Source of the DNA: Archegozetes longisetosus
Taxonomy: Eukaryota; Arthropoda; Arachnida; Sarcoptiformes; Trhypochthoniidae
NCBI GenBank assembly: GCA_018873245.2
Contig: JAEMBT020000002.1
Span: 12,150,001-12,214,000 of the forward strand
Direction: 5' to 3'
DNA: 64,000 nucleotides
The notes under the pieces are model-generated. The model did no database searches. It had not been told where the DNA came from and worked only from the letters and a program-made list of their open reading frames with translations. Positions within the stretch are counted from its first letter, which is position 1. The number at the start of each line of letters is the position of its first letter. Positions 24,801 through 39,680 of the stretch are shown in pieces. Made by a program: the position numbers and the translations under genes.

Positions 24801-27800
24801 GATTAATAAATAATAAACTTGGCAAAATCAGAAAATGCATCATTCAATCAAACTACAATCAAATAGAGCCATATGATTATTTATGACCCCGTTATCATTG
24901 AGTAAACTATTTTTACGCTCTTTGAATCCAGGTAATTCACGAGTCGAGAATAAGATAGCTTAAAAGCAATTATCTGATAAACTTATAAGTCATAACCGAT
25001 CAAATAGACTGATATCTTTAATTTTTATATTTTTTAATGCAGATATGTTTTTTGAATAATGATTGACACGTCTTCGGATGATTGCGTATCATTGCATTCA
25101 TACGAGTTGATTCAGTATCTTATTTATCGATGAATATTCATGCTTTTCCTCAAGATTATTTTTACAGTTTTCAATAGAACCTAACGATAACGTCATTTCG
25201 AATATATAAAAGCTATCTATGAACTTAACGGAAACTAAAGTACCGATAAGTTCGATATCGAAAAAACTGTTGACCCGAAATGAACGTTAATATTTTTGTT
25301 AAAGATATGTTTCATTGTCTATACTCTCTAAACGTTTATGAAAGCCAACTAAGATTTATATTGAGTAAAGGAAGAAATAAATGAGTGTTTAGACTTACTT
25401 TTGAGAGTTATTTATCTTATAACCAGTTATTTTCCATAAAAATCAAATCAGTTGCGAAAACGTAGGTTTCAATAATTTAGATACAGATAATCATAAGAAA
25501 TAGGATTGAAGATTACTTAAACACTAAATTCTAGTAAATAATTAATTTTAATGATAAAAATGATGAAAACAGCAATTCAAATAAAATGACAGTCCAACAG
25601 TAGTATTTATTGCAGAGTTATCATGTATTCACCTTAGAATCTATTATGAAATTGATGAGCGCACAGTTCCTCTTTCTCGTAACAATACCCTTGAACTTAT
25701 TTCTCTAATAACATGTACACAATTGACGAAAATGCTATCTCTTCCTAAGTTTTAAGTCTACTTACAATCGCATTGATTCGCAACTAAGCTTCTTATAGAT
25801 AGGCAAAGAAAAAGCCACTGATTTTGATCTGATTTTGATGGATATCGATTGTTCACATAGTTAGAGTAACTAGTTATGAATATATTTATCTTCTATTTTA
25901 AATTAGGTCTTAAAAGAAAATTGTAAAAAATATAACATACATGCTATAAATAAATAAATAAATAACTTTTACATATGTTTAGTTAAACACAAACAGCGTT
26001 CTTATGGCACAATTTCAAGCTTGAGATAGACTTAATAAGACTTGCATATAATTGGATTCGTACTGTTTTTCTACAAAGAAGATGCCAGAGATGGGTCAAT
26101 GTCATCAAAAATGGATAAAAAATACGTTAAGAGTATAAGACTAATAAGCAGTAACACACTTATTTTTGCCATTCAATTAAATGGAATGTCAGGACAATCA
26201 CGTCTAACAAGTGTTAATAATGGTATTATTAAGTCCTATTTTAACAATAACTTACTACTAAAATAGAAAAATTTCTAACATTTCATAGATCAGTCAATTA
26301 AATGATGTGAACAATTTTCATCTCTGAATAAAAGACTCCCAAACTCTTTGTGAATGCAATTAAAATCTTTTTATATTTAATGTGTTTCGAGAGAACATCA
26401 TAATTATGCTATTTCTGACGCGAATCAACGAAAATTACGTATTTTCGTCGTAAACCTAACATAAATGACAATCGGAGAGATATAATTGTATTGTTGCCTA
26501 ACGAGCAATATTTAACTGCAAACTGCCCCTAAACACAAGTTTAGGTAACAATCATTTTCTGTTTAACAGGAATGTAATTAATATTCTTCTTGACTAAATC
26601 AAAGAGCATTAGTTACCTTTTTGTGGCACGCTTTATAGATGTAATTAAATGAGAATTGCTTTTGACGGCCGATGTTTTTCTATTTGAAAGAAATGCCAAA
26701 CTATTAACTCTTGCCTTAATATGGTATTTCAAAGTGAAAAATTCGTGTTCAATAAATTTGTTATGCCTATAATGGTATAACTGAATGCTATTAATAAATT
26801 GAAACGAGTCAACCGACTATTAAGTAAAAGTGTATTTCGCTGTAAGACATCCAATACGTATTAGATCATCTTCTTTCAAAAGTCAAATTTAATCAAAGCT
26901 GAGGGCAAACTCATATCAAATTCATATATAATATGATGATTTCAGTCTCTGTGTGGTCCACTTTCTTGTCTCTATATCTTTAGATGTGATTTTTCAATTG
27001 AAAGAAAACAATTTTAACAACTGATTAAAGGCTAAAGCATGGGTTTCTCTGCCCATTCACGCTTTCGTGATTAGAAATACAATAGAAATATATGAATATC
27101 AAAATGGGCGACGATTACTTCTCAAACTTATCACATCATTGGGTCATTAGGTTTAGTATTTTCAACTACGACTCTATTGCGATACGCATTTTGAGCTCGA
27201 CTTCTAAATGACTGACTAAGACTTAAAAAATCATTTACATTTGAACACATGATTTTGCTTTCGCTTTCGTTACACACTTTTGGTAAGATTTGCAATCATG
27301 CGCTTAAATTGTACGGCTTTAACCTGAAGTGTATCAAGTTTATGATCGAGAATAGTGCACAAAAAATAACAGTTGTCTCTAAAATGTTGTGCTGATAACC
27401 TTTGGAACAAATAAGAATGTTTGGAAACAACTCAAATGTTACAAATAGACAATGATCAACCATAAGCTTCGATTAACTGTTTGACCTTCATTGCAAAATG
27501 GCTTAAATAAACTATTATGATAGAAAACGTGATATTTCGCGGCAACACGAACACTAACAAAATCATTGTTTTCTTAGATAGCATATATTTGCCATTAACT
27601 GTAAATGTTTGTGGTATGCAAAACTTTGTGGTTCAAAACAATAGTTCAGACCGAATCATTGATTTAACCGGAATGCTATTTCCTCGATTTTTCAAATCAA
27701 AATAAGAAGACCAGAGCTAATACACGGCAAAAAACATTAATATAAGTTATTTATAATCCTAATACAGAGTTTGCGTGATTGTATAATTAGAGAAAACATA

Positions 27801-30800
27801 ATGAACTTAGCTTAGGTATTATTTTTGTTTATCCTAATTATTGTTAATATGCATCAGAATAAGTGGTTCAATAACTCCAACCATCATCTACTTTAAAGGT
27901 AAACATCTTTTTAAATTCAAAATTATTTAAATTCATAGGCAAGTAATCAATGCAATGAAGACTTGCTTCTCAACAACTGAAGAGCAAACAAATCTAAATT
28001 GTTTTAGAATTGCAACAAATCAACGCAAAGCAATAAATAACTTATATTTAACTTAAGTGTCTGTGCAAAAAGGATATACTTTTGCAATCAGTTATTACAA
28101 TTAAGAATTACGACAGCAAAACCTAGTTCATAGTTATTTTCTGTCATAACTGTCAAATAATTATTGAAACCTCTAAGAGTTGAAAAATTTTCCGCTAATT
28201 TTGTATTTAAGATAAACTTTCGTGTCTTTCATTTGCTTTGAAGCCTGAAATTGGAAAAATCACTAGTTATGAACTTTGATCAAACAGACAGATAAATTTA
28301 ATTTTCAACTTTCAGGAGACCGAAAAGTCTAAAATAGTGCTCGAAAATGAGCTATTTTTCGGTAAAGTGAACCTCTTTCTGATATTGAATTTTGGAGCTT
28401 TCTCTGTAGAGAACAAGTTTTAGGTGCATACTTTTAATAACTAGTAATATGTAATTTACAAATTATTTGCATAATATAATTTGGATGCCATCCTTTCAAA
28501 GTCAAGTTTTATTGCAAGTCATTTGAGCATAATTCTAGGTTCAGTTATTGAGTTTGACATTACTGACAAATTTTGTCTGTATCATTCAAAAATCAGTCTG
28601 TATTTGATTATTTGGTAAAGAAAGCCCCCGAGCCTCTCAGACGCTAATTGCAAGAAATAACGTTGTAAATGATACTTTATCAAATATATTCTAGTTTTAC
28701 CTTTTTTAACATATCTATCGATTGCTTTATTTTTCAAGGAAATTCAATCGAATCAACTTATGATAAGACAACCCAAGACAAAGTTTTCCTGTAATAATTA
28801 TTAATATGAAGGTATTTAAGTATTTTGAAGCGAGAACAACTCCTGTGATACTATAATTAGATGTTAAGAAACCAAAAATAAAACAGTTCAAGTTCAACAT
28901 TGAGGTTTGATGCGTAGGAATTTGTAAAAAAATAACAATAACAGATACTACTATATCTCGATTTGCATCTTTTGATGTTTTTTCGTTTGAAAGAAGTAAG
29001 TTTTTATGCAAATTTAATGTTTCTAAATTTGACAGAAGATGCATGAGTTACAGTTATAATTAGAACTAAGATTTAATGTATAATAATTAAGCTGAATAAT
29101 TAACGTATAACTAATGCATCACTTTCTCTTTGTGTGCTGGACATAAAAGGTAAAGGTAAACATAGAGGTCATTCATTTCAAACTTTTATTACTGTTACCT
29201 GTATTACGAATAAACTCACTTTAAATCTTAGCCGAATTTATAGATATGACATGACGACACAGCACTGATAAGCCTTTATTGTCTGTTCATGTCTTAAATT
29301 GTTCCTTAAATCATACCTAAGAGTGGAGTAATGATGTATTTTATTCCTACGTTAATTAGAACGTCAAATGGATGCTAGTTATCAGTTGCACACACTTTAT
29401 AGCTCTACTACCATTTAGTATTGAACAGCTAATCTCATCCTATTCACAAACGCCAATTTATGTGCTACAATCCCTAAATCGGTGCTATTATCTCAACGCT
29501 TTTTTGCGTTCTCACAAACTTATTACTGATTCGTTTGTAATTGCAAACTTATTCCAAATTTACGTATCAAAAATTCGTTTATGTCAAAACTCATTATTAG
29601 AGTTCAAATTTGAGAGTCCACTCATCCACTTGTCTTGAATTACACAAATTCAGATTAGATTGACTTTAATCTATAAATAGCATTATAAATGTATTAATCC
29701 ATGAAATTACATAATTGTTACAACTCTAATTTAACAAATTTCAAGTTCGTCCTTAAGTGCTCTAAATTTGAAGACAATCGTTTTGAACATTTGCAGAAAT
29801 AAGTTCTCATATCATACTACTGTTATTATGATCTTCACATAAATAAATGAATATGAATTATAAAAGGATTCTCGATCATTTACCGCTGAGAAACTAATGA
29901 GAAAAACATATTTCAGAGAGATATAAGACTAAATTGCTTCAATCAAAGACCATTTATATGAATGAGAATGTGGTACACATTTTAGTGTCAACCACTTCAG
30001 ATAACATTGTATAATCGAAATGAACCATTTTCTCAGATTACGTGCTAATCAAAACTAAGAAATTTTGGTCGAAGTCGTCAAAAATAACTGGTGATAACAG
30101 TTATTATCAAATTGAAATTAATGATAGAGTTGGTTTTGATCGCGTACATCGGAAGGTTTTCATTTCTGTCCTGCAAGTCGATCAACAAGAAGAAACACTA
30201 TTAATATGATTTTTTAGTCTTGAGACGATTCAAGTGACAAATATAATAATAATAATCATGTGACACATGTCATGTCATTTTGTAATGTTTTCTGACTGGT
30301 TCGCTTGAATGGCCAGTCATAATAGCCGTAATTATAGGTAACTTTTCTACATATTAATAATGATAAGAAACGTTGATGTGTTAAAACGAAACAAGTCGTT
30401 GACTTGTCAATTGAAAGCTTTAAAATCTGAATGCTAATTATTATTTGGTAAATGATATTTTTGGTGCCAAACCCGGTGCTATATTCCAAAGTATGGTTTA
30501 GGTGTTAAATTGCATAGTTTTTGTTCATATATTGTCATTTATGAAATCCATCAATGCATATAAAAATTCATTACTATAATACAATGTGAATGAATACAAT
30601 TACGTTTACTTTGAAGTTATTAGCATAAGAAAGGGATGCGGTTATTCTCAACAAATGTGCTCAAAGTAACCCTTTCATCAGTATGAGGGGTCAAATATGA
30701 ATGAACAATAACTAGCTAAAACATAACATCGAGGCATTATTTCCAATTTTTATCAATTAAAATGACAAAACACGACTATTTACTCGTATAATTATTTGCT

Positions 30801-33800
30801 ACTAATTGCATACTTAAGACCAAAGATTGATTAATTTAAACAAGATGAACTGAAGGTAATATATTGACATTTGAATAGAGGAAACGTGGCTCCAAAAACA
30901 TACTGGTATTACTTAATGTTTAGTAAACTTAAATTAATGATCAACAGAAAAGGTTATCTAGTTTTTAAGATCAATCATTTTGAGCATTAAACTTAAATTA
31001 AATGCAAGTTCAATAAGAATCATATATTAACGAGTTTCAGTGAAATATATATTTATTTTGTGCGCACAGCAGGCGAATAATTGACGCAAAATTGAATTAA
31101 GCTAATTAATAACTTGTTTTAATAGTTGATATAAGAGTGACAGTTTTCGAGCATATCAATTATTTAAAATAGTCATTTATACCTTTAATCAAACTTCGGC
31201 AGCTTGTATTTAACCCTTTACTTAGTTATTTAACTCTGCGATCAAAAGTCATCCACAAATAAGAGCCAATATAAGAGCAGACAATTTTTTTTTGAAAAAC
31301 TTCAAGTATCTTTAAGTATCTTTAAGTATCTTTAAAGGAAAATGAAGCCATATGAATGACATAGAGTTTGATTGAACTTAACAAAACCTTGAGCGAAATA
31401 CTGATTGCTTGATTTCGAGTTAGCAAGTAAGAGAACATAAATATGAAGTGAAAGAGGAATCTTGTTTATGATATGCCGTAAATTTGAAAATATAATAAAG
31501 GCTAATATATAGTCATTAATAGCCACAACTAAATAGCATCACAAACTTGATTCACTTAGAAAATTAGTTCAACTCAAGCGTCGATATTTGATTTAATTAA
31601 ACTCAAAATTGATAGCTATTTCTTAATAGCCGATAAAAATCTGGAAATATTTTCATCATTTCCTAGAATTATGTTTGAAAAATGAAACTCAACTGTTATT
31701 TTGAGTGATCGAAAGCACGGAACAGAAGTAATAAATTTCTTAAAACAATTTAGAAGTAGACTAAAGTGATCGAAATGTGAATTTGATTTATATACCGATT
31801 GGTTTGCCATTAATTCAAATGAATGGACCGACTTTTGCAAATAAAATAACTGAATCGCAATCAAATCGTTGCCTAAAGTAAAACCTAAAACTCAGTATCG
31901 AGTTTGTGAACCTATTAAATTGGGATAAAATATCGAATCCAGATTTCATTTATGTTTAATGTGTGGTCCAACCATTGGCCACAGGGCTCTAATTTTGACC
32001 AGATGTAAAGGTTGATAACCTTCAACTTCTAATTGAAAGAGCATTTCATATTTGAGATTTCAATATCTGTCAGAAATCATTTAAGTAATAATGAACAAAT
32101 AGAAAAGAAAATTTGGTTTTAAAAAAGCATTTTTTTGAGAAAAAATTCACTACTTTATAGCGACTGTAATACAGACATAGTTTGTTCTCTCAAGGAACAA
32201 GTTTGATAATATTCAATGTTTCATTTCCTTTCATGCATTAACTAAAAGTGCAAAAGTCTTACCAAAGTTTTTATGCTCTTCCACCAACTTATTCTCTGTC
32301 TCTCCCTGTCTCTCTGTCTCTCACTTGTTTGATTTTGTACAAAAAACTGTTTGGTTTTTATGCGTTTGATTTTGTTTGTTTCGCAAATTGAAAATACAAG
32401 CTTTAAATAGAAAGAGTAATATTTGATTTCTACCTTTCAATTACTTAAGATAGACAACTAAAAAGACTAAATGGACATTAACTGGTATTTAACGTTTGTT
32501 CTCATAGCCACATCACAAGATTAAGAGCTAATTAAACTGAAGTGCCAACAAAATTGTGCGTTTTGTTCACATTGAAACGGTGAGGTAGAGCAAGATCTCT
32601 AAAATGAGTCTGTTTTGGTAAATTTGGCAGTTTGTATGTATTGATGAAACCGGTTCGATTTCAAATACCGCTTCATTAATATAAAAATTATTGTATGTTA
32701 AAAGGAATCGAGTTAATAGTCAACCAAACATTTTGAGTGCTTAAAAATTGATAGCATTGATGGCATTGATGGCTTCTGTAACATAAGATATCGGTATATT
32801 CCCTAAATCTTGAAATTTCTTATAACATTGTTATCGCTATTAAACAGGATATATTTCATTTTTATTCATGAGATTTTATCAATATATGCAAGCAGTTTTC
32901 TCCAGACTCTCTAAAACTTTGGTCAATTAAGTTTCGTGCGATTATTTTTATGATTACATATTTGTTCACTTCAATCATTAAACTTGAGAACAGACTACAC
33001 AGAAAAGAGAGTAAACTTAAGAGCATGTAAATAAATATGCCTTTAATATGTTGGGAGAAGACTTTCGATCGTGTTCGTAATTTGATCAGGCTTTGTAGAG
33101 GCATACTAAAAAATTCTCCTTAATATATTGCAATTGAAGCAAATGCTAGACCAGTATGAATGGCACGCAAGTAAATTACTTGTCAGCTATAAAACTGAAT
33201 TCGGTTTTAAACTATAAAAATCAAATTTATCGTATTCTTTATTTATAACTTTCTAACTGGTAATGCATGTGGTGTGAAAACCATACTATCAATGGATTCT
33301 TGTAACTGAATCATAAACGCAATAGACTGTATTTTATTATACTTAATGTTGGCGTAGAGTGTATTTCATTTTCTGTCAGCAAAAGCATATAAATTCAAGA
33401 ACTAAAAACCGTAAAAAGGCTTCTAATGGTAACTCTTTCATTCATTATAATCACATCAATTAAATACTCAGTTATTTTCGTTTAATTATTAATACTAATA
33501 GATTTGGAAATTTCTTAATTTTTTAATTATCTGCAATATTTCAGAATAAATAGCTGATGCCATGAACAAACTTTTCTTTATTCGGGAAAATTTTTAATTT
33601 TTTATATTGCAATAAAATGTCTGCCATTCTCTAACATAAATTCAAATTTGAAATTTACGATTTCAAGATTAGTACGAAGATTTCAAGGCCTATTTTTTGT
33701 TTGACCAATTTGAAAAACCTATATTTTAGCTAAACTTAACAGCTTTTGAACTAAGATTTTGTTGGAAAAGTATTTATAAAGATCGAAACTTGAGTTTTAT

Positions 33801-34327
33801 ATTGCAGGACAATTACTTTTAATCGAAAGATACGAACAGTAAACTCTAGCAATATAGACTAAACTGGTCTAAAAAATACGAACGCCTTATGCTCGCAAAC
33901 ACTAAATAAGTTATTAAAATAGCAATTTGTCTAATGAATAGAAATAAATTTATGAGAAAATAAAAATCTAATAGAACTGAATTACTTGAATAGCAGACAA
34001 TTGATGTCAAATACCTGCAAATATTTTTCAAACAATTTAAAGTGTACACAAGAGAAACAATGGGCCAATTAGGTTGGGATTCAAAAATCAAAAGCGTAGA
34101 CATTAAACACATCGAACATTTCGAGTGTTGCACTTCAATCATGAGTGTATTACACCTGAATGAAGAAGTTCGGGACTCTTTAAGGACTTTATTGTTACTC
34201 AATGGCTTGTCTTCAATGGTGTCATTAGCTTTAGTGCTTTAACCCTTTATGCAGTCCTTACAAATATAGACATCAGCTTAGAACTGAGGAACAGTATTCT
34301 TTTTTTTACGTCAGATGTGATCATCAT
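18847..34327. other. gene desert, first part; no supported gene
   Basis: About 15.5 kb upstream of the - EB/LDLa gene, whose promoter and 5' UTR exon should lie near its left edge. I find only short AT-rich frames. The longest is 28727-29044 on - (105 codons), with no motif. A secretory-signal-like frame at 21371-21454 is discussed as a finding. Simple repeats occur near 25957 (AAAT units), at 31301-31335 and near 32292-32322 (CTCTGT-like units). Confidence 0.55.
31301..31335. repeat. 10-nt tandem repeat, about 3.5 units
   Basis: Units TTCAAGTATC, TTTAAGTATC and TTTAAGTATC are followed by a partial TTTAA. This is a short minisatellite-like slippage tract in non-coding sequence. Confidence 0.85.
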
Positions 34328-34995
34328 TAAAGCCTGTTTCTAAAAAAACTGTACAACTTTAAAGTCTAATAGCTAAATGATTGGTAAATCGATTCTCTGT
34401 CTAATGGTGCCAATTATCAGCTCCTATAACTCATTTATTTGTTAGCTGTGATCTTTACTCCCAACAATCTCGATTTAAACCGAAAAAGTTGAAAGTTGCT
34501 AAAATTGACAGAATATAGATGTTCTAAACTCATAGAAACTGTGATCAACATAAATTCCAATTTTTACTCAATCAACAATCAGACTCAGATTAAATAACAA
34601 TTAACTTTTCAGAAATTCAAATCTAAAGTCAAAAATTATTTTGAAATGTTTTTAACTGAGAGGTGAGGTTCAGCCCACCCTCCTCAAAATCGAGATCTTC
34701 GAATTTTGAGTAGATTAAGTTTTTTAAAGTTCGAAACACTTTAGATTTTAGTAGACTTTCAAAATTCTCACTTCTGTTCTTATGAGCGCAACACAATAAG
34801 AAACAACTTTAGTGAATTTTGGAAATTTTCAATTATTTCGCCTTCAAAATAGCTTTTTGAGTAAGTCATAGCTAACAAAAAAGCTAATTATATAAGCTCG
34901 TCATATGCCATTGGCATAATTAGATAACGAATCAATTTACTAATTAACTAGTTATTAGACTTTAAAGTTGTACAGTTTTCCTAGAATAGGCTTTA
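34328..34995. mobile_element. candidate long-TIR DNA element (MITE/foldback)
   Basis: The segment 34328-34458 matches the reverse complement of 34861-34995 over roughly 130 nt, with a few small gaps. The best block (about 34346-34372 against 34951-34977) is identical for about 25 nt and includes CTGTACAACTTTAAAG. The outermost bases read TAAAGCCT on the left and AGGCTTTA on the right, so a TA target duplication, as in Tc1/mariner relatives, is possible. The roughly 400 nt between the arms has no transposase frame, so this looks non-autonomous. No second copy was spotted in the window, and superfamily assignment is uncertain. Confidence 0.65.
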
Positions 34996-36190
34996 GCATA
35001 CAATAAAAGCAATCAAATTGACCTACCGTTTTAACTGCAATTCAGATATTATTCCTCTTTATCCAAGATACTAAAAAGTTCATAGACTATATTCATATAT
35101 TATTATTGGCACAAAAAATGATTTTTAGACGCTTCTATTAATAAGGCTAAAATTCAGTTTTTCTCAAGTTCAGTGTTTAGTTGAGGAAATCTTTAGCTAA
35201 AGTCACATTTAATATCCATGACATTGACAATGATTCAAATGATACACTAAACTGCATATCACTGAATTAGAAGCAAGATCTCTATAAACTTGTTCACTTG
35301 TTCGTGTTCTAACGAGAAATACTAAGACTTTGTGTACACTAACTGAGAATACCTGTAAAAGCACTTGTATAACAGGTAAGCCTCTTCTTCTTCCTCTGAT
35401 ACTTCTTGTTGTCTATCGAACCATAACATAGGAGGACAGCCCTAATAAGGACCAGAAATGCTCGATTTTTCAGTTCGTATAAAATATTTCATGTTTAATA
35501 TTGGCTAAAAAAAGTGATATACATATTATGAAAGAAACTAAAATGAAAATTGTAATGATTTTTTCGAGTAACACCATTGAAATAACAGTTGACATACAAT
35601 TATCTCTTTATAATGAGTACTTTGTAGAGCAATAAAAACAATAAAAATAAAAATTTATGCTACTATATTCAAGTTAATGTGTGAATCGCTAGCAATAAAT
35701 AGTAAACAATATTTAGTTCTGTCCTAAAGGCAATGACCATTTTCGAGATGTCTCTATTACTGTGCGCAAGAAAATACAGTCATTTGAGTTTTCTAATGCT
35801 TTCTATGCATATCGAAAATAATGACCATTTGTGGGTTCAATGCAGAAGCATTAAAGAATTGTCAACTTTTTATTATTGCAATCTAATAAACATATAAGAC
35901 TAGTGAATATCAATTGAGCAATCTTTGAGAAAGCTTCGACATAATTATATGAAAATGCATTAAAAGAGGGGTTTGTACAGATAATTTTAAATAAATGTCA
36001 AGGAATTCCGGCACTCAAATGATTTTCGCATCATTTAAAAATATTTTCACATGAAATCATAACACTTTTTACTGTTTAGAGGAAAACATACATAACTTTC
36101 TAATTACATTTTCCTAACGTAATCTTGCGTAATGTGTTCATTCATTTTAAAAAGCCTTCTGTAAAACTTTTTGTTTTGAATATCACGAGA

Positions 36191-36223
36191 AACAGATACT
36201 AGCATTTGGTATTAGTATCTGTT
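36191..36223. repeat. perfect 11-nt inverted repeat (hairpin)
   Basis: AACAGATACTA at 36191-36201 is mirrored by TAGTATCTGTT at 36213-36223, with an 11-nt loop. No T-run or adjacent gene suggests a terminator. It may be a small-RNA hairpin, a binding palindrome or chance. Confidence 0.8.
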
Positions 36224-39200
36224 ATCATTACATCAACAAATTGTTGGATGCAGAATTACTCTCTTTAGTATTAATAACTTATTTGTCTATAGCGACTGCA
36301 AAACTGTAGACCAACTTTGAGTCTCATATTATGTATCATTTATGTTGAATCCCTTCCTGCACAAGTCAATAAATTATAACATTAACTCATGGAAGAAAAG
36401 CTAATGTTTAAATTAAACTTAATTAATGCTTAGACTTAAATTTATTATCTGTATCTTTAATATTTAAATTGAAAGTCTAAACATAGAGTTAGACATTAAT
36501 GACAGAATCTATGATTGTTATGATTGAGAAAGTATATTAAACTGGGAATACACCGTGAATAACTGTTTCAGGCAGTGAACAGCTATACCATCTGAGGATA
36601 ATTAACTTTAACATTGAGAATAACTCTATATTAGATGTAATACCAGAAGCGACTCTGACGACGAATGTGATTATAACGACAAATGGGCAAAAGCAAACTA
36701 ATGGGTAGAAGAGTGACAGATCGAGTGCAATGCTATTTCTTTGGAATGATAATATTGCTTACGAACTGAATCACGACATTTTTTACTCAAATTCGAAATT
36801 GTCAGTTAGTCTACGGATCAAAATATATTCCTTGATTGATCCTATCTATAGATTTTTTAAGTTTTGCATCTATTTTACTGAAGTTCAATCGGTTCGGCGA
36901 AGCGGAAAATACTAGAGTATAAAATGCAATATCAAAAAGTGATCCATATTTTAAAAGCTAATATCCGTAGGTGTTTGAGTCCAGCATCACTGAAAATTGG
37001 TATCTATAAAGGTATTTCTTCCGTATTCATAAGACCAAGAATCGGACGAAATCGAAACAGTATTCTTTCTAAAAAATTTGCTATCCAAAAGGTTGAATCG
37101 ACCCAAACGAGGAGCGAATGTCACGCTCTCTTCATTAATCTAACGGCTAAATAGATAATACCAGTACTAATACTTGAAAGCAGTGATGACTACACATCTA
37201 CTCAATAGTAATTTCATGTTATTTGACGAGTTTGCAGATGTTATGTTCAGTTTATTTGCTCTTAACACTGAATCTATTTAAATAAAAAATGGTCTTATAT
37301 AATTTGTTATTAGCAAAGTCAAGATTTTTCAATTTTGCGAATGAATAAATAATATTAAATTAAAATAGATTAGATGGAATGCATTTGTTTGAAGTAACCT
37401 TAATATCCTGAAGTTTGACGTGAAAACTTGAAAAATTAACAATTGTCAGATATTCTTGTGAAAACGAACTGTTAATTACAAACTGATAGAATTGCCCAAA
37501 GGATATGTTTAAATTGGTTATTGCTTAAAATATGATTCAAATATAATCAACAAAATTCGAGCAAATCAATGTGTTTTCATATTTAATATGTAGCTATTTT
37601 ATCATTAATTTTAAAAGATTGTTTACTTTTGCACAGAAAGGCCTCGTGAAGAGCCCGAAGAGCCCGTTTACAAGACTTCACTTAAATCTTAAGTAATCGA
37701 CTCAAATAACAGGGTTTCGAAATTTGAAACAAAGTTCATCAAAATAATTGAAAAGCACATCTGCTTGAAAAATATTTATGTTATTTTATTGTTAAATGTT
37801 TGCTAGTTAAATATATTCAATCTTTTTCTTGTTAAGGTGTTTGAAAAAGCAATAAAAAGTACGCATATTTGAAAAACTAACACATTTGCATATTAGGGTC
37901 AAGTACCGTATATTATGGATGGTTCATTAAAAATCTATGGTTCGAGTTAACCTTCCAATTAAAAAAGGCACGAAATTTAATGTCAAACATTTTAACTTTT
38001 ATCATATATGGACAGAAAGTGAAAATAAAAATCTTCAGTTATTATGAGTGCATGCAAAAAATCAAATTTCTTTATAATCTTGAATAACGATAGCTCTTTC
38101 ATAAGCCAATCATTGAATAAAACTCTATTGAGTCCTTTCATAATAAGAGTTCTTGAAACAAGATGAAAAAAATCTTATCGAACATTAAACAACAATTGAC
38201 TGGAGTGTATATCTTCAAATAGATGATTATTGTTCCTATTTTATGAGACGAGTTCAGTGGTAGTTATGGAGTTCCTGTAGTCACAATAGTAGGTGACTAT
38301 CACTTGACTCAATCATTTGATTTAAAAATAATTGCTTGGTTATAAGTGTCTGGATTGGACCCTTAAAATCTTATGCTTCATATGCTTTTCCATCGATAAG
38401 TTTTGATACTATCTTAAGATGACCTGATAATTGCATATATTGCAGATTAATTGATAAATCAGAGTATATATGCCAACTCAGTTCAAATATTGATTGAATT
38501 GTACTTATTGTACAATAACAAAATTATAGCAAATGTAATGACTAGCAAGAGTCTAAACAAATGTAATTAATTGTGAACTGCTATCATATAGAATTCTGTG
38601 CTAATATCGTGACTAAAAAGGTTTTATTAATTTCTAAAGAATTCAAGTTAGATGTTTATCATTTCTAAGCTGAAACATTGGATTTTCCACCAAAGATAAG
38701 ACTGTTGACGGCATAACTCATTAGTGATAAAGGCAATAATTTTTGGTTGACTTGCAAGATAAATAAATAGTAACTCTAGTGAAAACTGGAAGCCCCACTT
38801 CGATCAATTCGTTCAAATCAATTATTTAAACGTTAAACTGCTTTAATAACAAAATCAAGCCAAAATTACATATTAATTTTTCAAAGTTATGTTAATTGCA
38901 ATTTTGTATTTTTTTCAATACTAAAAGTGTACGATTTGCGACTTTTAGAGTAACTAGCTCTCGTAACTAACTTTCAGTTTATTTATTTATTCAGTCGATT
39001 TTGTTCGATATTTTAGACTTAAAAATCATATAAATTATAGATAACTTATTTGGCGAATAAGTTTCATTTGCAGTCTATTTAAAGTACAAATTTATATTGA
39101 AAAGTTGTGGTTCCATTGACATCTCAACTATAAATATATACTTTCGTGTGCGCTTTATTTTCTAAGCCTTTAGTCAATCAAGTTTTTTAACCATTTAATT

Positions 39201-39648
39201 TGTGGCACGTTTCAATAATGCTTTCAGTCCTTTCAGTTCTTCAACTGAATCATTGTGTGATTAATGGGTTATTGAAGAATCGAATTTTTAAAATTTGATC
39301 TCACGATGTAGTAAAGAGTTGACAGTAGTGTAACCAATAATTTTTGTAGCCTAAATTGAAGTATTTTGCAACCATAACAGTTACTCAAAAATTCAAGCAA
39401 ATATTTGTGAAAGTGTATATTTAATTAAATAGATTGCAAAGTTCATTAACTTATAATGAAAAAAATGTATCAGAAGACGCTTATCTAGCGTTAAGAAACT
39501 TGTATTCGAAAATATTTTATCGTCAAATGTGAGAAATGCTTCTTGAACTATGAACGAAACTTTATTTTATTTTGTCCCAGTTTTCACATTTTGGGCAATG
39601 CAACTTTAATCTTTAATTTGATGATATTTACGGAAACCTTTCATAAAA

Positions 39649-39680
39649 CTGTTTAAGTGATTTGATGATTACTTAAACAG
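39649..39680. repeat. perfect 10-nt inverted repeat (hairpin)
   Basis: CTGTTTAAGT at 39649-39658 is mirrored by ACTTAAACAG at 39671-39680, with a 12-nt loop. It stands alone in non-coding DNA. Confidence 0.8.

Noticed and set aside
28727-29044. 105-codon frame on -
   Set aside because: Low-complexity, AT-driven composition with no recognisable motif and no splice or regulatory context.
33846-34242. 118-codon frame on - with a 66-codon frame opposite
   Set aside because: Overlapping frames on both strands, no family pattern; lies just outside the long-TIR element, but nothing links it to a transposase.
36730-37154. Two adjacent + strand frames of 61 and 76 codons
   Set aside because: Considered as transposase remnants, but no catalytic or DNA-binding motif could be recognised.
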